A DNA stretch of 23,097 nucleotides. It comes from Chitinophagaceae bacterium (GTDB lineage Bacteria; Bacteroidota; Bacteroidia; Chitinophagales; Chitinophagaceae). The notes below the pieces were generated by a model, which worked only from the letters and a program-made list of their open reading frames with translations, ran no database searches and was not told the DNA's origin. Every line of letters begins with the position of its first letter. The first letter of the stretch is position 1. The stretch spans positions 1 to 23,097 of the forward strand of contig JADJPV010000008.1 in NCBI GenBank assembly GCA_016713085.1, in the 5' to 3' direction. Positions 1-10,889 of the stretch are shown piece after piece. The position numbers and the translations under genes were made by a program.

Positions 1-1502
1 CATGGAAAGGTTACAACTTTGAGGATGCCACTTTTATTTATGTGAAGGATTGTAAAGAAGATTTGTTTACTTCTATTCATGTTGATGAATTTGAACTGGA
101 AATACGTACCAAATTAGGTGAAGAAAGAGACTGACACCTGATATTCCAAACGTAAGTGAGGAAGCAACAAAAGATCTGGATCAGAATGGTATCATCCGTA
201 TTGGTGCTGCAATTAAAGAAGGTGATATCTTAATTGGTAAGATCACTCCAAAAGGTGAAAGCGATCCAACTCACTGGAGAGAAGTTGTTACGTGCCATCT
301 TTGGTGATAAAGCAGGTGATGCAAAAGATGCTTCATTGAAAGCTCCAAGCGGAACTGAAGGTGTGGTGATTGATGGAAGGTATTCCAGCGTGCCAAGAAG
401 ATAAGAATGGTAAGATTCGTGAAAAAGCATTACTGGAAAAAGTTGAAAAGATCCACGAAAAAAATACAACTGATCTGCTCGATGTGTTGATAAGCAAACT
501 GTTGTCTTTGCTGCAAAGCAAAACATCAGCTAGTGTTAACAACAACTTTGGCGAATCATTGATTGGAAAAAGGCGCTAAGTTCAATCAGAAAAACGCCCG
601 CAACAATTGACTATGTTAACGTTAATCCGTTAGGATGGACAGGTGATGCAACAACTGATGAATGGATCAACCAGTTATTACACAACTACAATATCAAGTT
701 CAACGAAGAAGAGTTGAGCCGTTACAAGAGAGAATTCTCAACATCTCAATCGGTGATGAATTACCTGCCGGTGTAGTAAGAACTTGCTAAAGTTTACTTA
801 GCTGTGAAGCGTAAACTGAGGGTGGGTGATAAGATCGGGAGTCGTCATGAGTAACAAAGGTATTGTGTTGGAAATCGTTCCGCCAGGAAGACATGCCGTT
901 CCTTGAAGATGGAACTCCGGTAGATATCGTATTGAATCCATTGGGTGTACCAAGTCGTATGAACCTTGGACAGATTTACGAAACTGTACTTGGATGGGCT
1001 GGTGAAAAACTGGGTGTGAAATTCGCAACACCAATCTTTGATGGTGCAAGTGTAGAAAGAAATTGCCAATCATATCACTGAGGCAGGTTTACCGAAATTT
1101 GGGCATACTTATTTATACGATGGTGAAACAGGTGAACGCTTCCACCAAGCAACTGTTGGTATCATTTATATGATCAAACTGCATCACATGGTTGATGATA
1201 AGATGCACACCCGTTCTATCCGGACCGTACAGCTTAATTACTCAGCAGCCATTGGGTGGTAAAGCACAGTTTGGTGGTCAGCGTTTTGGTGAGATGGAGG
1301 TTTTAGGGCACTGGAAGCTTATGGTGCATCCAACATCTTGCAATTACTTACCTCCAAATCAGATGACATCATGGGTCATTTTAAAAACCTATGAAGCCAT
1401 TGTTAAGAGTGATAACGTTCCACGTCCAGTATTCCTGAATCATTCAATGTATTGGTTCATGAATTAAGAGGCCTGAGTCTTGACCTTAAATTTGAAGAGT
1501 AA
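1..1502 (+). CDS. rpoB: RNA polymerase beta subunit RpoB, C-terminal part, frameshifted
   Basis: This is the beta subunit of the core RNA polymerase, which forms the catalytic cleft with RpoC. The window opens inside the gene. Across several reading frames one reads GYNFEDA, then KLGEE, DIPNVSEEATKDLDQ, IGKITPKGESDPT, the GDKAGDAKDASLKAPSG segment, ATIDYVNVNP, PFLEDGTPVDIVLNPLGVPS, MNLGQIYETVLGW, and the hallmark GGKAQFGGQRFGEMEV near 1255-1300. The protein ends GLSLDLKFEE with TAA at 1500-1502. All of these are conserved RpoB C-terminal blocks in the right order. At least ten one- or two-base indels break the frame (for example near 130, 290, 575, 735, 885, 1065 and 1300). An essential gene cannot be this damaged, so I take them as sequence errors. 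rpoC follows 86 bases downstream in the usual order. Identity is certain; the exact protein sequence is not. Confidence 0.96.
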
Positions 1503-1588
1503 GGAACAGAAACCTAAAGTGGTGACACAACCGGTGTTGACTGAAAATCAAAAGCCGGCATCTAAAAACAAAAAACAGAAACACAGAT

Positions 1589-4500
1589 ATGGCATTCAGA
1601 AAGAAAATCGTCAGAGGCCAGTTTTTCAAAATCACCATCGGACTTGCATCTCCGGATACAATCCTGGAACGCAGCTTTGGTGAGGTGTTGAAAAACCAAG
1701 AAACCATTAACTACCGTACTTACAAACCTGAACGTGGTTTTGTTTTTGCGAAAGGATTTTGGTCCGGTAAAAGATTTCGAATGAGCCTGCGGCAAGCACA
1801 AGCGTATCCGTTACAAGGGTATTGTGTGTGACCGTTACGGTGTTGAAGTAACTGGAAAAGAAAGTACGTCGTGAAAGATGGGACACATCAAATTAGTTGT
1901 GCCTTTGTTCTATCTGGTACTTCAAATCATTGCAAACAAGATTAGGTTATTTGTTAGGCGTAGCTCCTAGAACTAGAGACCATCGTTTACTACGAACGTT
2001 GTGGTTATACAACCCGGCGTAAAGAAACCATAAGATGGGTGATCTTCTTTACTGAAGAAGAATACATCAGATCTGTTAGATACATTACCAAAGGACAATC
2101 AGTACTAACCTGATGAAGATCCAATGAAATCATCGCCAAGTGGGTGCTGAAGCTTGCATGATATGTTACAGCGCATTGATCTGGATCAGTTGAGTAATGA
2201 TTTGCGTAATGCTGCAGCAACTGAAACTTCACAGCAACGTAAAGCAGATGCGTTAAAGCGTTTGAGCGTTGTAGAAGCTTTCCGTGATGCAAACCTGCGT
2301 ATTACCAACCGCCCTGAGTGGATGGTGATGCAGTACATTCCAGTTATACCACCGGAACTTCGTCCGTTATTACTTTGGATGGTGGACGTTTGCGTCTTCT
2401 GATCTGAATGATTAAACGTCGTGTAATTATCCGTAACAACCGTTTGAAAAGATTACTGGAGATTAAAGCTCCTGAAGTAATCCTTCGTAACGAAAACGTA
2501 TGTTGCAGGAAGCGATTGATTCATTATTCGATAACTCAAGAAAATACCACAAATGCAGTGAAAGCCGAAGGCGGACGTGCAATGAAATCTTTAAGTGATG
2601 TATTGAAGGTAAACAAGGTCGTTTCCGTCAGAACTTAATGGGTAAGCGGTTGTTGACTATTCGGTCGTTCTGTTATCGTGGTAGGTCCTGAAATGGATTG
2701 CATGAATGTGGTTGACCAAAGATATGGCTGCGAATTGTTCAAGCCACTTATTATCCGTAAGCTGATTAAGAGGTATCGTAAAAACTTTTGAAGTCTGCAC
2801 GTAAACTGGTAGAAAAGAAGACTGTTGTTTGGGATATTCTTGAAAATATATTGAAGGTCAACGGATCATGCTAAACCGTGCCCCAACACTGCACCGTTTA
2901 TCTATCCAGGCCTTCAGCCTAAACTGATTGAAGGCAGCCATTCAGTTACACCCCACTGGTATGTTCTGCTCCAACGCCGATTTCCGATGGTGATCAGATG
3001 GCCGTAACGTTCCGTTGCAGTAATGCTGCTGTATTGGAAGCATCAGTTACTGATGCTTGCATCACACAACATCCTTAACCCGCAACGAGAACGATACCTA
3101 CTCTTCCTTCACAGGACATGGTACTTGGTCTGTATTATATTTCTAAGAAAGAAAACAACTGATACTAGAAATTGTAAAAGGACAGGGGTAAGGCGTTTTA
3201 TTCTCCTGAAGAAGTGACATTGCATACAACGGAAAACAAGTTAATCTGCATTGCATGGATCAGAGGTTCGTTTGAATGTGCGTGAAAATGGAAAGTTGTA
3301 AAAAAACTTACTGAGACAACGTGGTCGAGTAATCTTCAATCAATTGGAGCCGAAAAAGTTGGTTTTGTGAACACCTTATTAAGAAAAAACTCTATTGAAA
3401 TCATTGGTGATATCATTGAAATTACCAACGTTCAAAAACAGCGAATTCCTGGATGATATTAAAACACTTGGTTTCCGTACAGCCTTCCAGGGTGGATTGT
3501 CGTTCAACATTAACGATCTTCTCGTTCCGGAAAACAAAGAAGAGCTGGTAGGAAATGCAAAGGTGAAGTAAATGAAGTGGGACAGTTATAATATGGGTCT
3601 TATCACCAACAATGAACGTTACAACCAGACCATTGATATCTGGAGCCGTGTTGATACACGTTAACTGAAACATTGATTCGTGAAATGGCTACTGATAACC
3701 AGGTTTCAACTCCGTGTTTATGATGCTGGATAAAGGGGCCCGTGGTAGAAGGAGCAGGTAAAACAGCTGGCTGGTATCAGGTTTGATGCGTTGGCCAAGA
3801 AAATCTGGTTCTACCGGAAGGAGATCATTGAAAAATCCTGTTGAGAATCCTTAAAGATGGCCTGAGGCGTATTGGATTATTTATCTCAACACACGGTGCC
3901 CGTAAAGGTCTTGCGGATACGGCCCTGAAAACAGCGGATGCCGGTTACTTAACCCGTCGTTTGGTTGACGTTGCACAGGATGTGGTGATTAAAGATGGAG
4001 GTTGCGGAACATTGCGTGTTGCAACAAGTGCATTAAAGATAACGAATGTAATTGAACCATTGAGTGACCGTATTGCCCGGCTTCGCACATCATTACATGA
4101 TGTATACGACCTGAGCTAATGTCAGCTCCATTTAGCGGCAGAAGAAATTACCTGCAGCCGGTTGCCAAGCAAATTGAAGACAATTGGAATTGAAACAATT
4201 GAAATCCGTTCAGTATTAACCTGCGAAAGCAAGCGTGGTGTGTGTGTGAAGTGTACAGGTAAAAACCAACACAGCAGGTGTAATTGCACAGAAAAGTGAT
4301 GCTGTTGGTATTATTGCTGCACAATCAATTGGTGAACCCGGTACACAGTTGACACTCCCGTACGTTCCACGTTGGTGGTGTGGCTGGTTCAGCATCAGTT
4401 GAATCTTCTCTCTATGCGAAATTTGATGGTACCATTCAGTTTGACGGGTTACGTACAGTAACTGCAACAGGCAACGAGGGAAAAGTACAGTTGGTTATTG

Positions 4501-5824
4501 GCCGTACAGGTGGAAGTAAGGATCATGGATGTAAAGAACTGACCGTTTACTCATCACGAACAATATTCCTTACGGTGCATTGAATATTAAGAAGGACAGC
4601 AGATTAAGAAAGGCGAAGGATCTGTACATGGGATCCGTTCAATAACGTAATTGTTGCTGAAATAGCAGGTAAGATTAAGTTAGAGAATATTCTTGATGGT
4701 ATTACTTTCCGTGAGCAGGCCGATGAACAAACAGGTCACCGTGAGGAAAGTGGTAATTGAAACAAAAGATAAAACCAAGATCCCCGCGATTTTAGTTGAA
4801 GGTGGAAAGGATATTAAATCATATAACCTGCCAGTTGGTTCACACATTGTAGTTGAAGAAGGTGAAGAAGTAACTTCACTAGGACAGGTATTGGTGAAAA
4901 TTCCACGTGTACTTGGTAAACTTCGTGATATCAAGGGTGGTCTGCCACGTGTCAACTGAATTGTTTGAAGCAAGAAATCCGGGTAACCCCGTTGTATCTG
5001 AGATCGATGGTGTAGTTACTTTTGAAGCCAGTAAAAGCGTGGTAACAGGAAATTATTGTAACAAGCAAGGATGAGCAACCAAGAAATATCTTGTTCCTCT
5101 TACACGCCAGATCCTTGCACAGGAAGGTGACTTTATCAGGCGGTGTTCCATTAGAAGTGATGGTGCAATTGCACCGCTGATATCTTAACAATCAAAGGTC
5201 CGTTTGCCGTTCAGGAATATGTGGTAAAATGAAATTCAGGAAATATCGTTTGCAGGGTGTGCGTATCAATGATAAACACATTGCAAGTAATCGTTCGCCA
5301 GATGATGAAGAAAGTTGAAATCATTGACGCAGGTGATACAAGTTCCTGGAAGAAGATCTCGTTGATCGTTTTGTTCAATGAAGAGAACGACCGCATCTTT
5401 GATAAGAAGGTTGTAACTGAGCCGGGAGACAGCAATAAAGTACGCCCTGGTCAGATTGCGAATTGTTCGTGAATACCGTGAAGAAAACAGCCAGTTGCGT
5501 CGTGCAGATAAGAAGCTGATTGAAGTGAGGGATGCACATCCTTCTACCGTACAACCTGTGTTGCTGGGTATTACCAAAGCATCATTGGGCGTTCAGAGCG
5601 GATTTCTGCGGCATCGTTCAGGAAACAACGAAAGTATTGAGCACAGCAGCTATTGAAGGTAAAACCGACGATCTCTTAGGTTTGAAAGAGAACGTTATCA
5701 CCGGTCACCGATCCCTGCAAGTACAGGCTTACGTGAATTCGAGAACATGATCGTAGGAAGTAAGGAAGAGTATGAATTGCTCCTTACTACCAAAGAGCCC
5801 ATGAGCTTTGATGATGAAGAATAA
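1589..5824 (+). CDS. rpoC: RNA polymerase beta' subunit RpoC, full length but frameshifted
   Basis: This is the beta' subunit of RNA polymerase, which carries the catalytic Mg-binding loop. The start at 1589 gives MAFRKEN, the usual Bacteroidota N-terminus. In order one sees ITIGLASPDTILERS, TINYRTYKPERG, the zinc-ribbon region (1755-1850), RRERMGHIKLVVP, RNNRLKRLLEIKAPEVI, the active-site NADFDGDQM at 2973-3000 (split by an extra C at about 2985), LMLASHNILNP, the second zinc site with CESKRGVCVKC (about 4220-4250), AAQSIGEPGTQLT, and the C-terminus KEEYELLLTTKEPMSFDDEE ending at 5824. The total of about 1410 codons is normal for the phylum. Dozens of indels interrupt it, as in rpoB. The fourth Cys of the N-terminal zinc ribbon reads as Tyr (codon 1836-1838), probably another base error. 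A terminator follows directly. Confidence 0.97.
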
Positions 5825-5844
5825 TTCATGAGATCATTATACTC

Positions 5845-5870
5845 AAAGTCCCCAGTTACGGGGGACTTTT
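5845..5870 (+). terminator. Rho-independent terminator after rpoC
   Basis: A perfect 9-bp stem (AAAGTCCCC at 5845-5853 with GGGGACTTT at 5861-5869) and a 7-base loop lie 20 bases after the rpoC stop codon. The 3' arm ends in a short T run. The stem strength and the place after the rpoBC genes support a transcription terminator. Confidence 0.85.
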
Positions 5871-5945
5871 GCGTTGTTAATGCATTCTTAAAATTAATTT
5901 GCATTTCCTCTACTCGATCAGATTCCTTTACTTTGCTCACCTGAT

Positions 5946-6546
5946 ATGAAAAATTTTCAAACAATCCTTTTGCTGTTATTGACAGCTGCTGTAGCGGTTT
6001 TATTTGTGTTGCATTTTTCCGGAAAGAAATCGCCCCTGAAACAGTTAAAAAGTTCGAGAGACACGGCTTCCAACAAGCCTGAACAATTACATGTTGCCTA
6101 TATTGATCTGGATACCATTCAGAAATACTATGAGTATTTAAACTCAAGAATGCCGACATCGAAAGAGATAAACAGCGGATTGAAATCAAATTCAATCGGA
6201 GTTGAATAAACTGAAAAGACCGATTGAGTTTTAAAGAAAGGACAGGCGATTACTCAAATGGAAGCTGAAAAGTTTCAGCAGGAATATCAAACAAGATATC
6301 AGCAGATCGGTCAACGCCAGCAAACACTGCAAGGCCAGCATCTTGAAAGTCAGGCAAAAGCTATTGACGATATTCAGAAGAAAATCAATGATTACCTGAA
6401 GGAGTTTAATAAGAGTGGCCAATACAATTTTATTTTTCAACTCAGGAAGGGAACCCTACACTGTACTTCAAGGACACTGCATTTAATATTACCCCCAGGT
6501 TGTAAAAGGACTGAACGAAGCATACCAGCAATCAAAGAAGAAATAA
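5946..6546 (+). CDS. OmpH/Skp-family periplasmic chaperone-like protein
   Basis: The start at 5946 gives MKNFQTILLLLLTAAVAVLF, a hydrophobic N-terminal anchor or signal sequence of about 20 residues. Next comes VAYIDLDTIQKYYEY, matching the start of the mature OmpH/Skp domain (AYVDLDxVxxxY). A long Gln/Glu/Lys-rich coiled coil follows (QMEAEKFQQEYQTRYQQIG, then QKKINDYLKEFNKSGQYNFI), with an end near GLNEAYQQSKKK and TAA at 6544-6546. This layout is typical of OmpH/Skp proteins of about 170-200 residues, which hold outer-membrane proteins in the periplasm. Indels near 6150, 6190-6240 and 6440 break the frame. It lies between the rpoC terminator and the permease gene, with 54 bases before the next start. 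The family call is firm; the precise client proteins are unknown. Confidence 0.83.
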
Positions 6547-6600
6547 GGTTTCAGATTAATCCTTATCTTCCGTTTCAATTTTGAAACAGAAATCACTGCT

Positions 6601-8004
6601 ATGTCTTCAGAAAAAGAATTCAAACCATCCGCCCAGTTTATTTGATGCCACAATGGTTGTAGCCGGATCCATGATCGGCTCCAGGCATTTTATTGTAAGT
6701 GCCGATATTACCAGGAATGTGGGTAGTGCCGGCTGGTTAATTGTTGTTTGGTTATTAACCGGGTTTATGACTTTAACCGCAGCTGTAGTTATGGCGAATT
6801 AAGCGGTATGTATCCAAAAGCCGGTGGACAGAATGTGTATCTGAAAGAAGCATACAATCCTTTGCTTGGATTTCTTTACGGGTGGAGTTTCTTCACGGTT
6901 ATTCAAACGGCAACCATTGCAGCAGTTGGCGTTGCCTTTTCAAAATTTATGGCGTATTTAATTCCGGGTGTAGTGAAGACCTGGTAGCTTTTGATCTTGG
7001 CTTCATTAAAAATTTCTCCTGCACAACTTGTTTCTATTGCATTGATCATCCTGCTCACTTTTATAAATACAAGAGGAGTAAAAGAAGGGAAATATATTCA
7101 AACCACTTTTACGGTTACAAAACTATTGAGTTTATTTGGCCTGATTATTTTCGGGTTGATCTTAATGAAAGGCGATGTGTGGACGGCCAACTGGTCGAAT
7201 GCATGGACGATTCAATCTTTAAGCAAAGACGGTTCAACCGCCAGTTTAACAATGATCGCTGCATTGGGAGCAAGTGCTGCCGCCATGGTTGGTTCAATTT
7301 TCAGCGGTGATGCATGGAATAATGTTACATTTATTGCAGGTGAAATTAAAAACCCAAAACGAAACATCGGTTTAAGTTTATTCTTAGAACGCTGATTGTT
7401 ACAATCATTTATGTTTCTGCCAATGTAATGTACACTGTCATACTTCCATTGCAGGAAATTGCTTCAGCAGAAAAGACAGGGTAGCAGTTGCTGCTTCCAA
7501 CGTGATCTTTGGAAATGCAGGAACCATCATTATTGCATTGATGATTATGGTTTCAACTTTTGCTGTAACAATGGGTTGATCCTTGCGGGAGCAAGGGTTT
7601 ATTATACCATGGCAAAGGATGGACTGTTTTTTAAACAGGCCGGAGAGCTGAATAAATTTGCAGTGCCGCAATGGAGTTTGTGGGTACAGTGTATCATTGC
7701 CTGTTTATGGAGTGTAAGTGGAAAGTATGGTCAGCTGCTGGATATGATTTCATTTGTGGTAGTGCTGTTTTACATGTTAACTATTGGCGGCATATTCATT
7801 CTGCGTAAAAAGCGACCTGATATAGAACGGCCTTACAAAGCATTCGGCTATCCGTTATTGCCCATTATGTATATTCTTATGGGGCTTGCGTTTTGTATTT
7901 TGTTGATCGTCTTCAAACCTGAATTTACATGGCCGGGTTTGATCATTGTACTAATTGGTATTCCTGTTTATTATCTTGCAGTGGCAAGTAAAAAAACAGC
8001 ATAA
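6601..8004 (+). CDS. APC-family amino acid permease
   Basis: This is a polytopic inner-membrane transporter of the amino acid-polyamine-organocation (APC) superfamily. The start MSSEKEFKPS leads into FDATMVVAGSMIGSG, the conserved substrate-binding turn of TM1 (the GSGIF motif is blurred by an indel near 6680). Further matching blocks are SYGELSGMYPKAGGQNVYLK (TM2 and loop), INTRGVKEGKYIQT, SGDAWNNVTFIAGEIKNPKR (the TM6-7 region of the family) and the C-terminal TM segments up to YYLAVASKKTA. The length of about 467 residues fits the usual 430-500. Frame breaks occur near 6790, 6980, 7390 and 7480. The kinase gene starts 2 bases after the stop, so the two are probably co-transcribed. The substrate cannot be told from the sequence; related Bacteroidota proteins are annotated as general amino-acid permeases. 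Confidence 0.88.
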
Positions 8005-8006
8005 AG

Positions 8007-8993
8007 ATGAGTGGCTATAATTTTGATGAATTATTTGAAAAGTTATCACAGATAAAAGTAGGAGTGATTGGTGATGTAATGCTTGATACCTATATGTGGG
8101 GTCATGTAGATCGTATTTCTCCCGAAGCACCGGTTCCCATTGTTTCATTAGATAAAAAAGAGTACCGTATTGGTGGTGCAGCAAATGTTGCACTGAATAT
8201 TGCATCACTCGGTGCATCTGTTTCTATGCTGAGTGTGATCGGAAATGATGATGAAGGAAAATTGCTGAATCAGCTGTTGCAGGAAAAGAAAATCAAAACC
8301 GATTTTTTACTCAACAGTACCAAACGCATTACTACCAGCAAAACAAGGATCATCAGCCGCAACCAGCAAATGATGAGGCTTGATAATGAAATACACATGA
8401 TCTCTGGTATGAAGATGAAAACAGGCTGATACTTGCTCTGCAAACATTTATTGCACAGGAAAAACCGCATGTACTCATTTTTGAAGATTATAACAAAGGA
8501 GTATTAACTGAACTCATTATTCAGAAAGCAATTGACCTGTGCAAACATCATGGCATCGTTACAGCAGTTGATCCCAAACGAAAGAATTTCTTTAATTATA
8601 AAGAGTGGATATTTTCAAACCCAATTTAAAGAAGTAAAAAGAAGGTTTGAATTTACTTGTTGATGATGTGAATGAAGAAACACTGAAATCGATTCATACA
8701 AAACTGGCAGAAAAATTACAGCATCACATCATCACATTACTTTCTGAAAAGGGGGTGTTCTACAATAATGAAACAGAAGCAGGAATTATTCCAACACATA
8801 TCCGCAGTATTGCAGATGTAAGCGGTGCAGGTGATACAGTGATTGCTGTTGCTTCACTTGTTTATGCAGCAACGAAGGATGAAAGCTGATGGCTGAAATG
8901 GCTAACATTGCTTACGGATTGGTATGTGAAGAAGTAGGAACAGCAGCCATCAATAAAGACCGGCTGATACAGGAGTGCAAGCTCTTACTTTGA
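8007..8993 (+). CDS. RfaE1/HldE-type PfkB-family carbohydrate kinase
   Basis: This is a ribokinase/PfkB-fold kinase of the RfaE domain I type, which in LPS core synthesis phosphorylates heptose-7-phosphate. The N-terminal block VGVIGDVMLDTYMWG followed by RISPEAPVPIV is characteristic of this subgroup. The GGAANVALNIASLG motif (sugar/dimer region) is at about residues 52-65, and the ATP-site DVSGAGDT, with its catalytic Asp, is at about 8817-8837. There is no nucleotidyltransferase (RfaE2) domain, so this is the single-domain form of about 328 residues. Frame breaks occur near 8405, 8610-8645 and 8885. It overlaps no neighbour but sits only 2 bases after the permease. The sugar substrate is inferred from the family; other PfkB sugar kinases remain possible. 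Confidence 0.85.
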
Positions 8994-9018
8994 ATTCAAT
9001 TTGTCTTATGGCAACTCT

Positions 9019-10130
9019 ATGAACATTTCTTATTACTTATTGCTTATACATGGTGGTCAAGTCAATCCCAATATAGATAGACAAGCAGTTACGAAACGAC
9101 GTTGGTGTAACATATGTATTCGATCGTACAAAAAGATGATCATAACAGAACTGAAATATTTATTTAGGCAAACTAAGAACAAAACGGCGGTTTGGAAAAT
9201 CCGATTTCAAAATTGAATGCATTGTCAATTTTAGAACAAACCAATTTGGGTAATTACTGTTTTGGATGACTAATTACGACGGAACTGCATTAAGATGGTT
9301 GGCCCCCCCGCCCCGTTTTAGAAAATGGTGGAACTGCATTAGATGCAGTTGCAGCTGCGGTTGTTTCATTAGAAGATTGCATCATGTTCAATGCAGGAAG
9401 AGGTTCCGTATTTACAAAAAACGGCACACATGAAATGGATGCAGCCATCATGGATGGAAAAACATTAGATGCAGGTGCAGTTGCAGGAGTAAGTTCGGTA
9501 AGAAATCCTGTTGAACTTGCATTAGCCGTCATGCAAAGAGTGAACATGTTTTATTAAGTGGGGAAGGTGCTTTGCAATTTGCAAAAGAACAGGGATTAAG
9601 AATCGAAGACTAACTTATTTTTTCACAATTCGGATATGATCAATGGCAGTTGGTGAAGAATGAAGATAAGATTGCACTGGATCACAATATTCAGGTGTCT
9701 GCCTCTGCAAAAGAAAAAAAGTTTGGAACAGTTGGTGCAGTTGCCTCGATCGTTTTGGAAATATTGCAGCTTCAACAAGCACCAGGCGGCATGACGAATA
9801 AAAATTATAACCGGATTGGCGACAGCCCAGTATTGGTGCCGGTACTTATGCAAATAATAAAACCTGTGCCATTTCCTGTACAGGACACGGTGAATTGTTT
9901 TTAAAAGCTGTTGCTGCTTACGATATGAGCTGTTTGATGGAATACAAAGGAATGAGTTTGCAGGAAGCAATGGATTTTTGTACGCTTGATAAATTGGTGA
10001 AAATAAATGGGGAAGGCGGAATGATTGGTGTGGATGCAAAGGAAATACAGCCCTTGTATTTAACAGCGACGGTATGTACCGTGCAATGCAAAACAGTAAT
10101 GGTGAAAAACAAATTGCCATCTACAGATAA
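9019..10130 (+). CDS. Isoaspartyl peptidase / L-asparaginase (Ntn hydrolase), frameshifted, odd N-terminus
   Basis: This is a plant-type asparaginase/isoaspartyl peptidase, made as a precursor that cleaves itself before a catalytic Thr. The clear part starts at about 9317 with LENGGTALDAVAAAVVSLED and continues with MFNAGRGSVFTKNGTHEMDA, IMDGKTLDAGAVAGVSSVRN and ALAVMQRS. The nucleophile region GTVGAVA has its Thr codon at 9728-9730. It goes on with GGMTNKNYNRIGDSPV, SCTGHGELFLKAVAAYD and the end SNGEKQIAIYR (TAA 10128-10130). A likely start is at 9019, because IHGG (about 9046) matches the family's N-terminal AIHGGAG. About 270 bases then separate IHGG from LENGG, where the family needs only about 105. 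That stretch is unexplained. Several other indels are present. The enzyme call is firm; the start is uncertain. Confidence 0.84.
9060..9310 (+). other. Unexplained stretch inside the isoaspartyl peptidase N-terminal region
   Basis: This stretch does not translate into the expected 35 or so residues between IHGG and LENGG in any frame, and it is about 160 bases too long. Near its end, GGAACTGCATTAAGATGG (9281-9298) resembles GGAACTGCATTAGATGCAG (9333-9351) in the gene proper, as if a piece had been read twice. A C-rich run (9303-9315) sits between the two. It may be a local misassembly or chimeric read; a real small insertion is also possible. Confidence 0.45.
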
Positions 10131-10215
10131 TTAACTCTCAACTGCTTTGTACTACGTTGCTCTAAAGGCTTTCGTTTAAGATTATGTGGAAATGCTCTAT
10201 CAAAAGAGCAAGTAG

Positions 10216-10223
10216 TATCTTTG
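10216..10223 (+). promoter_or_regulatory. Possible -7 box for ispD
   Basis: TATCTTTG matches the Bacteroidota primary-sigma -7 consensus TAnnTTTG. It ends 4 bases before the ispD start codon, which would give a nearly leaderless message. No convincing -33 TTTG is seen at the right distance, so the call rests on the box and its place only. Confidence 0.35.
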
Positions 10224-10227
10224 AACA

Positions 10228-10889
10228 ATGAAAACATATGCTGTAATTGTGGCCGGTGGTGCCGGTAAAAGAATGGGTTCAGCACTTCCCAAACAATTTT
10301 ATTACTGAAGAATAAACCTGTTCTCTATTATACTATTGATGCTTTTCTGAAAGCTGTTCCCGTATTCATGTTATCATTGTATTGCCTGAAGAACATTTAG
10401 AACTGGAAAGAAATTGTGGATGGTTTTTTTGATGAACAACAGATTCAGTTAACAGTTGGTGGTGAAACAAGATTTCATTCTGTACAGAATGGGTTGAAGC
10501 TGATCAGTGAAGAATCAATCATCTTTGTGCATGATGGTGTTCGTTGTTTAGTTAGTGAAGAATTGATTCAGCGTTGTTAGACAACTGCACTGGAAACAGG
10601 CAGTGCAATACCTGCTGTTGGATGCAGGGATAGTGTACGGATGATTACAGCAGATGGCAATGATCCTGTTGACAGAACCAAGCTCCATCTTGTTCAAACA
10701 CCACAAACTTTTCACAGTAAAATTTTATTGCCAGCTTTTGCCATTGATTATAAGGAACGCTTTACCGATGAGGCAACTGTTGTTGAAGCATTTGGATTGA
10801 AAGTAACCCTGGTGCAGGGTGAGGACACGAATATCAAAATCACCAACCCGATTGACTTGGTAATTGCTGAGAAAATACTGGAGAAATAA
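10228..10889 (+). CDS. ispD: 2-C-methyl-D-erythritol 4-phosphate cytidylyltransferase IspD, frameshifted
   Basis: IspD joins CTP and methylerythritol phosphate to give CDP-ME in the MEP route to isoprenoids. The N-terminus MKTYAVIVAGGAGKRMGS carries the nucleotide-binding loop (usual form AGGxGxRM), followed by PKQF, YYTIDAF, VGGETRFHSVQNGLK, FVHDGVRCLV (family form VHDAARP), DRTKLHLVQTPQTF, FTDEATVVEAFG (family TDDA) and KITNPIDLVIAEKILEK. The span equals about 220 codons, normal for IspD (about 225-235). Indels occur near 10300, 10360 and 10415, and a TAG at 10578-10580 sits where CLDTAL is expected. The gene ends directly against the stop of the opposite-strand acetyltransferase gene with no spacer. 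Confidence 0.92.

Noticed and set aside
1480..1683. A 67-codon ORF across the rpoB-rpoC gap, possibly an RpoB tail
   Set aside because: RpoB has its normal end (SLDLKFEE) just before, and the second half of the ORF is the shifted start of rpoC.
1..10889. Reading broken rpoB, rpoC, permease and ispD as pseudogenes
   Set aside because: Conserved blocks are intact on both sides of every break and two of the genes are universally essential, so sequence error is the simpler cause.
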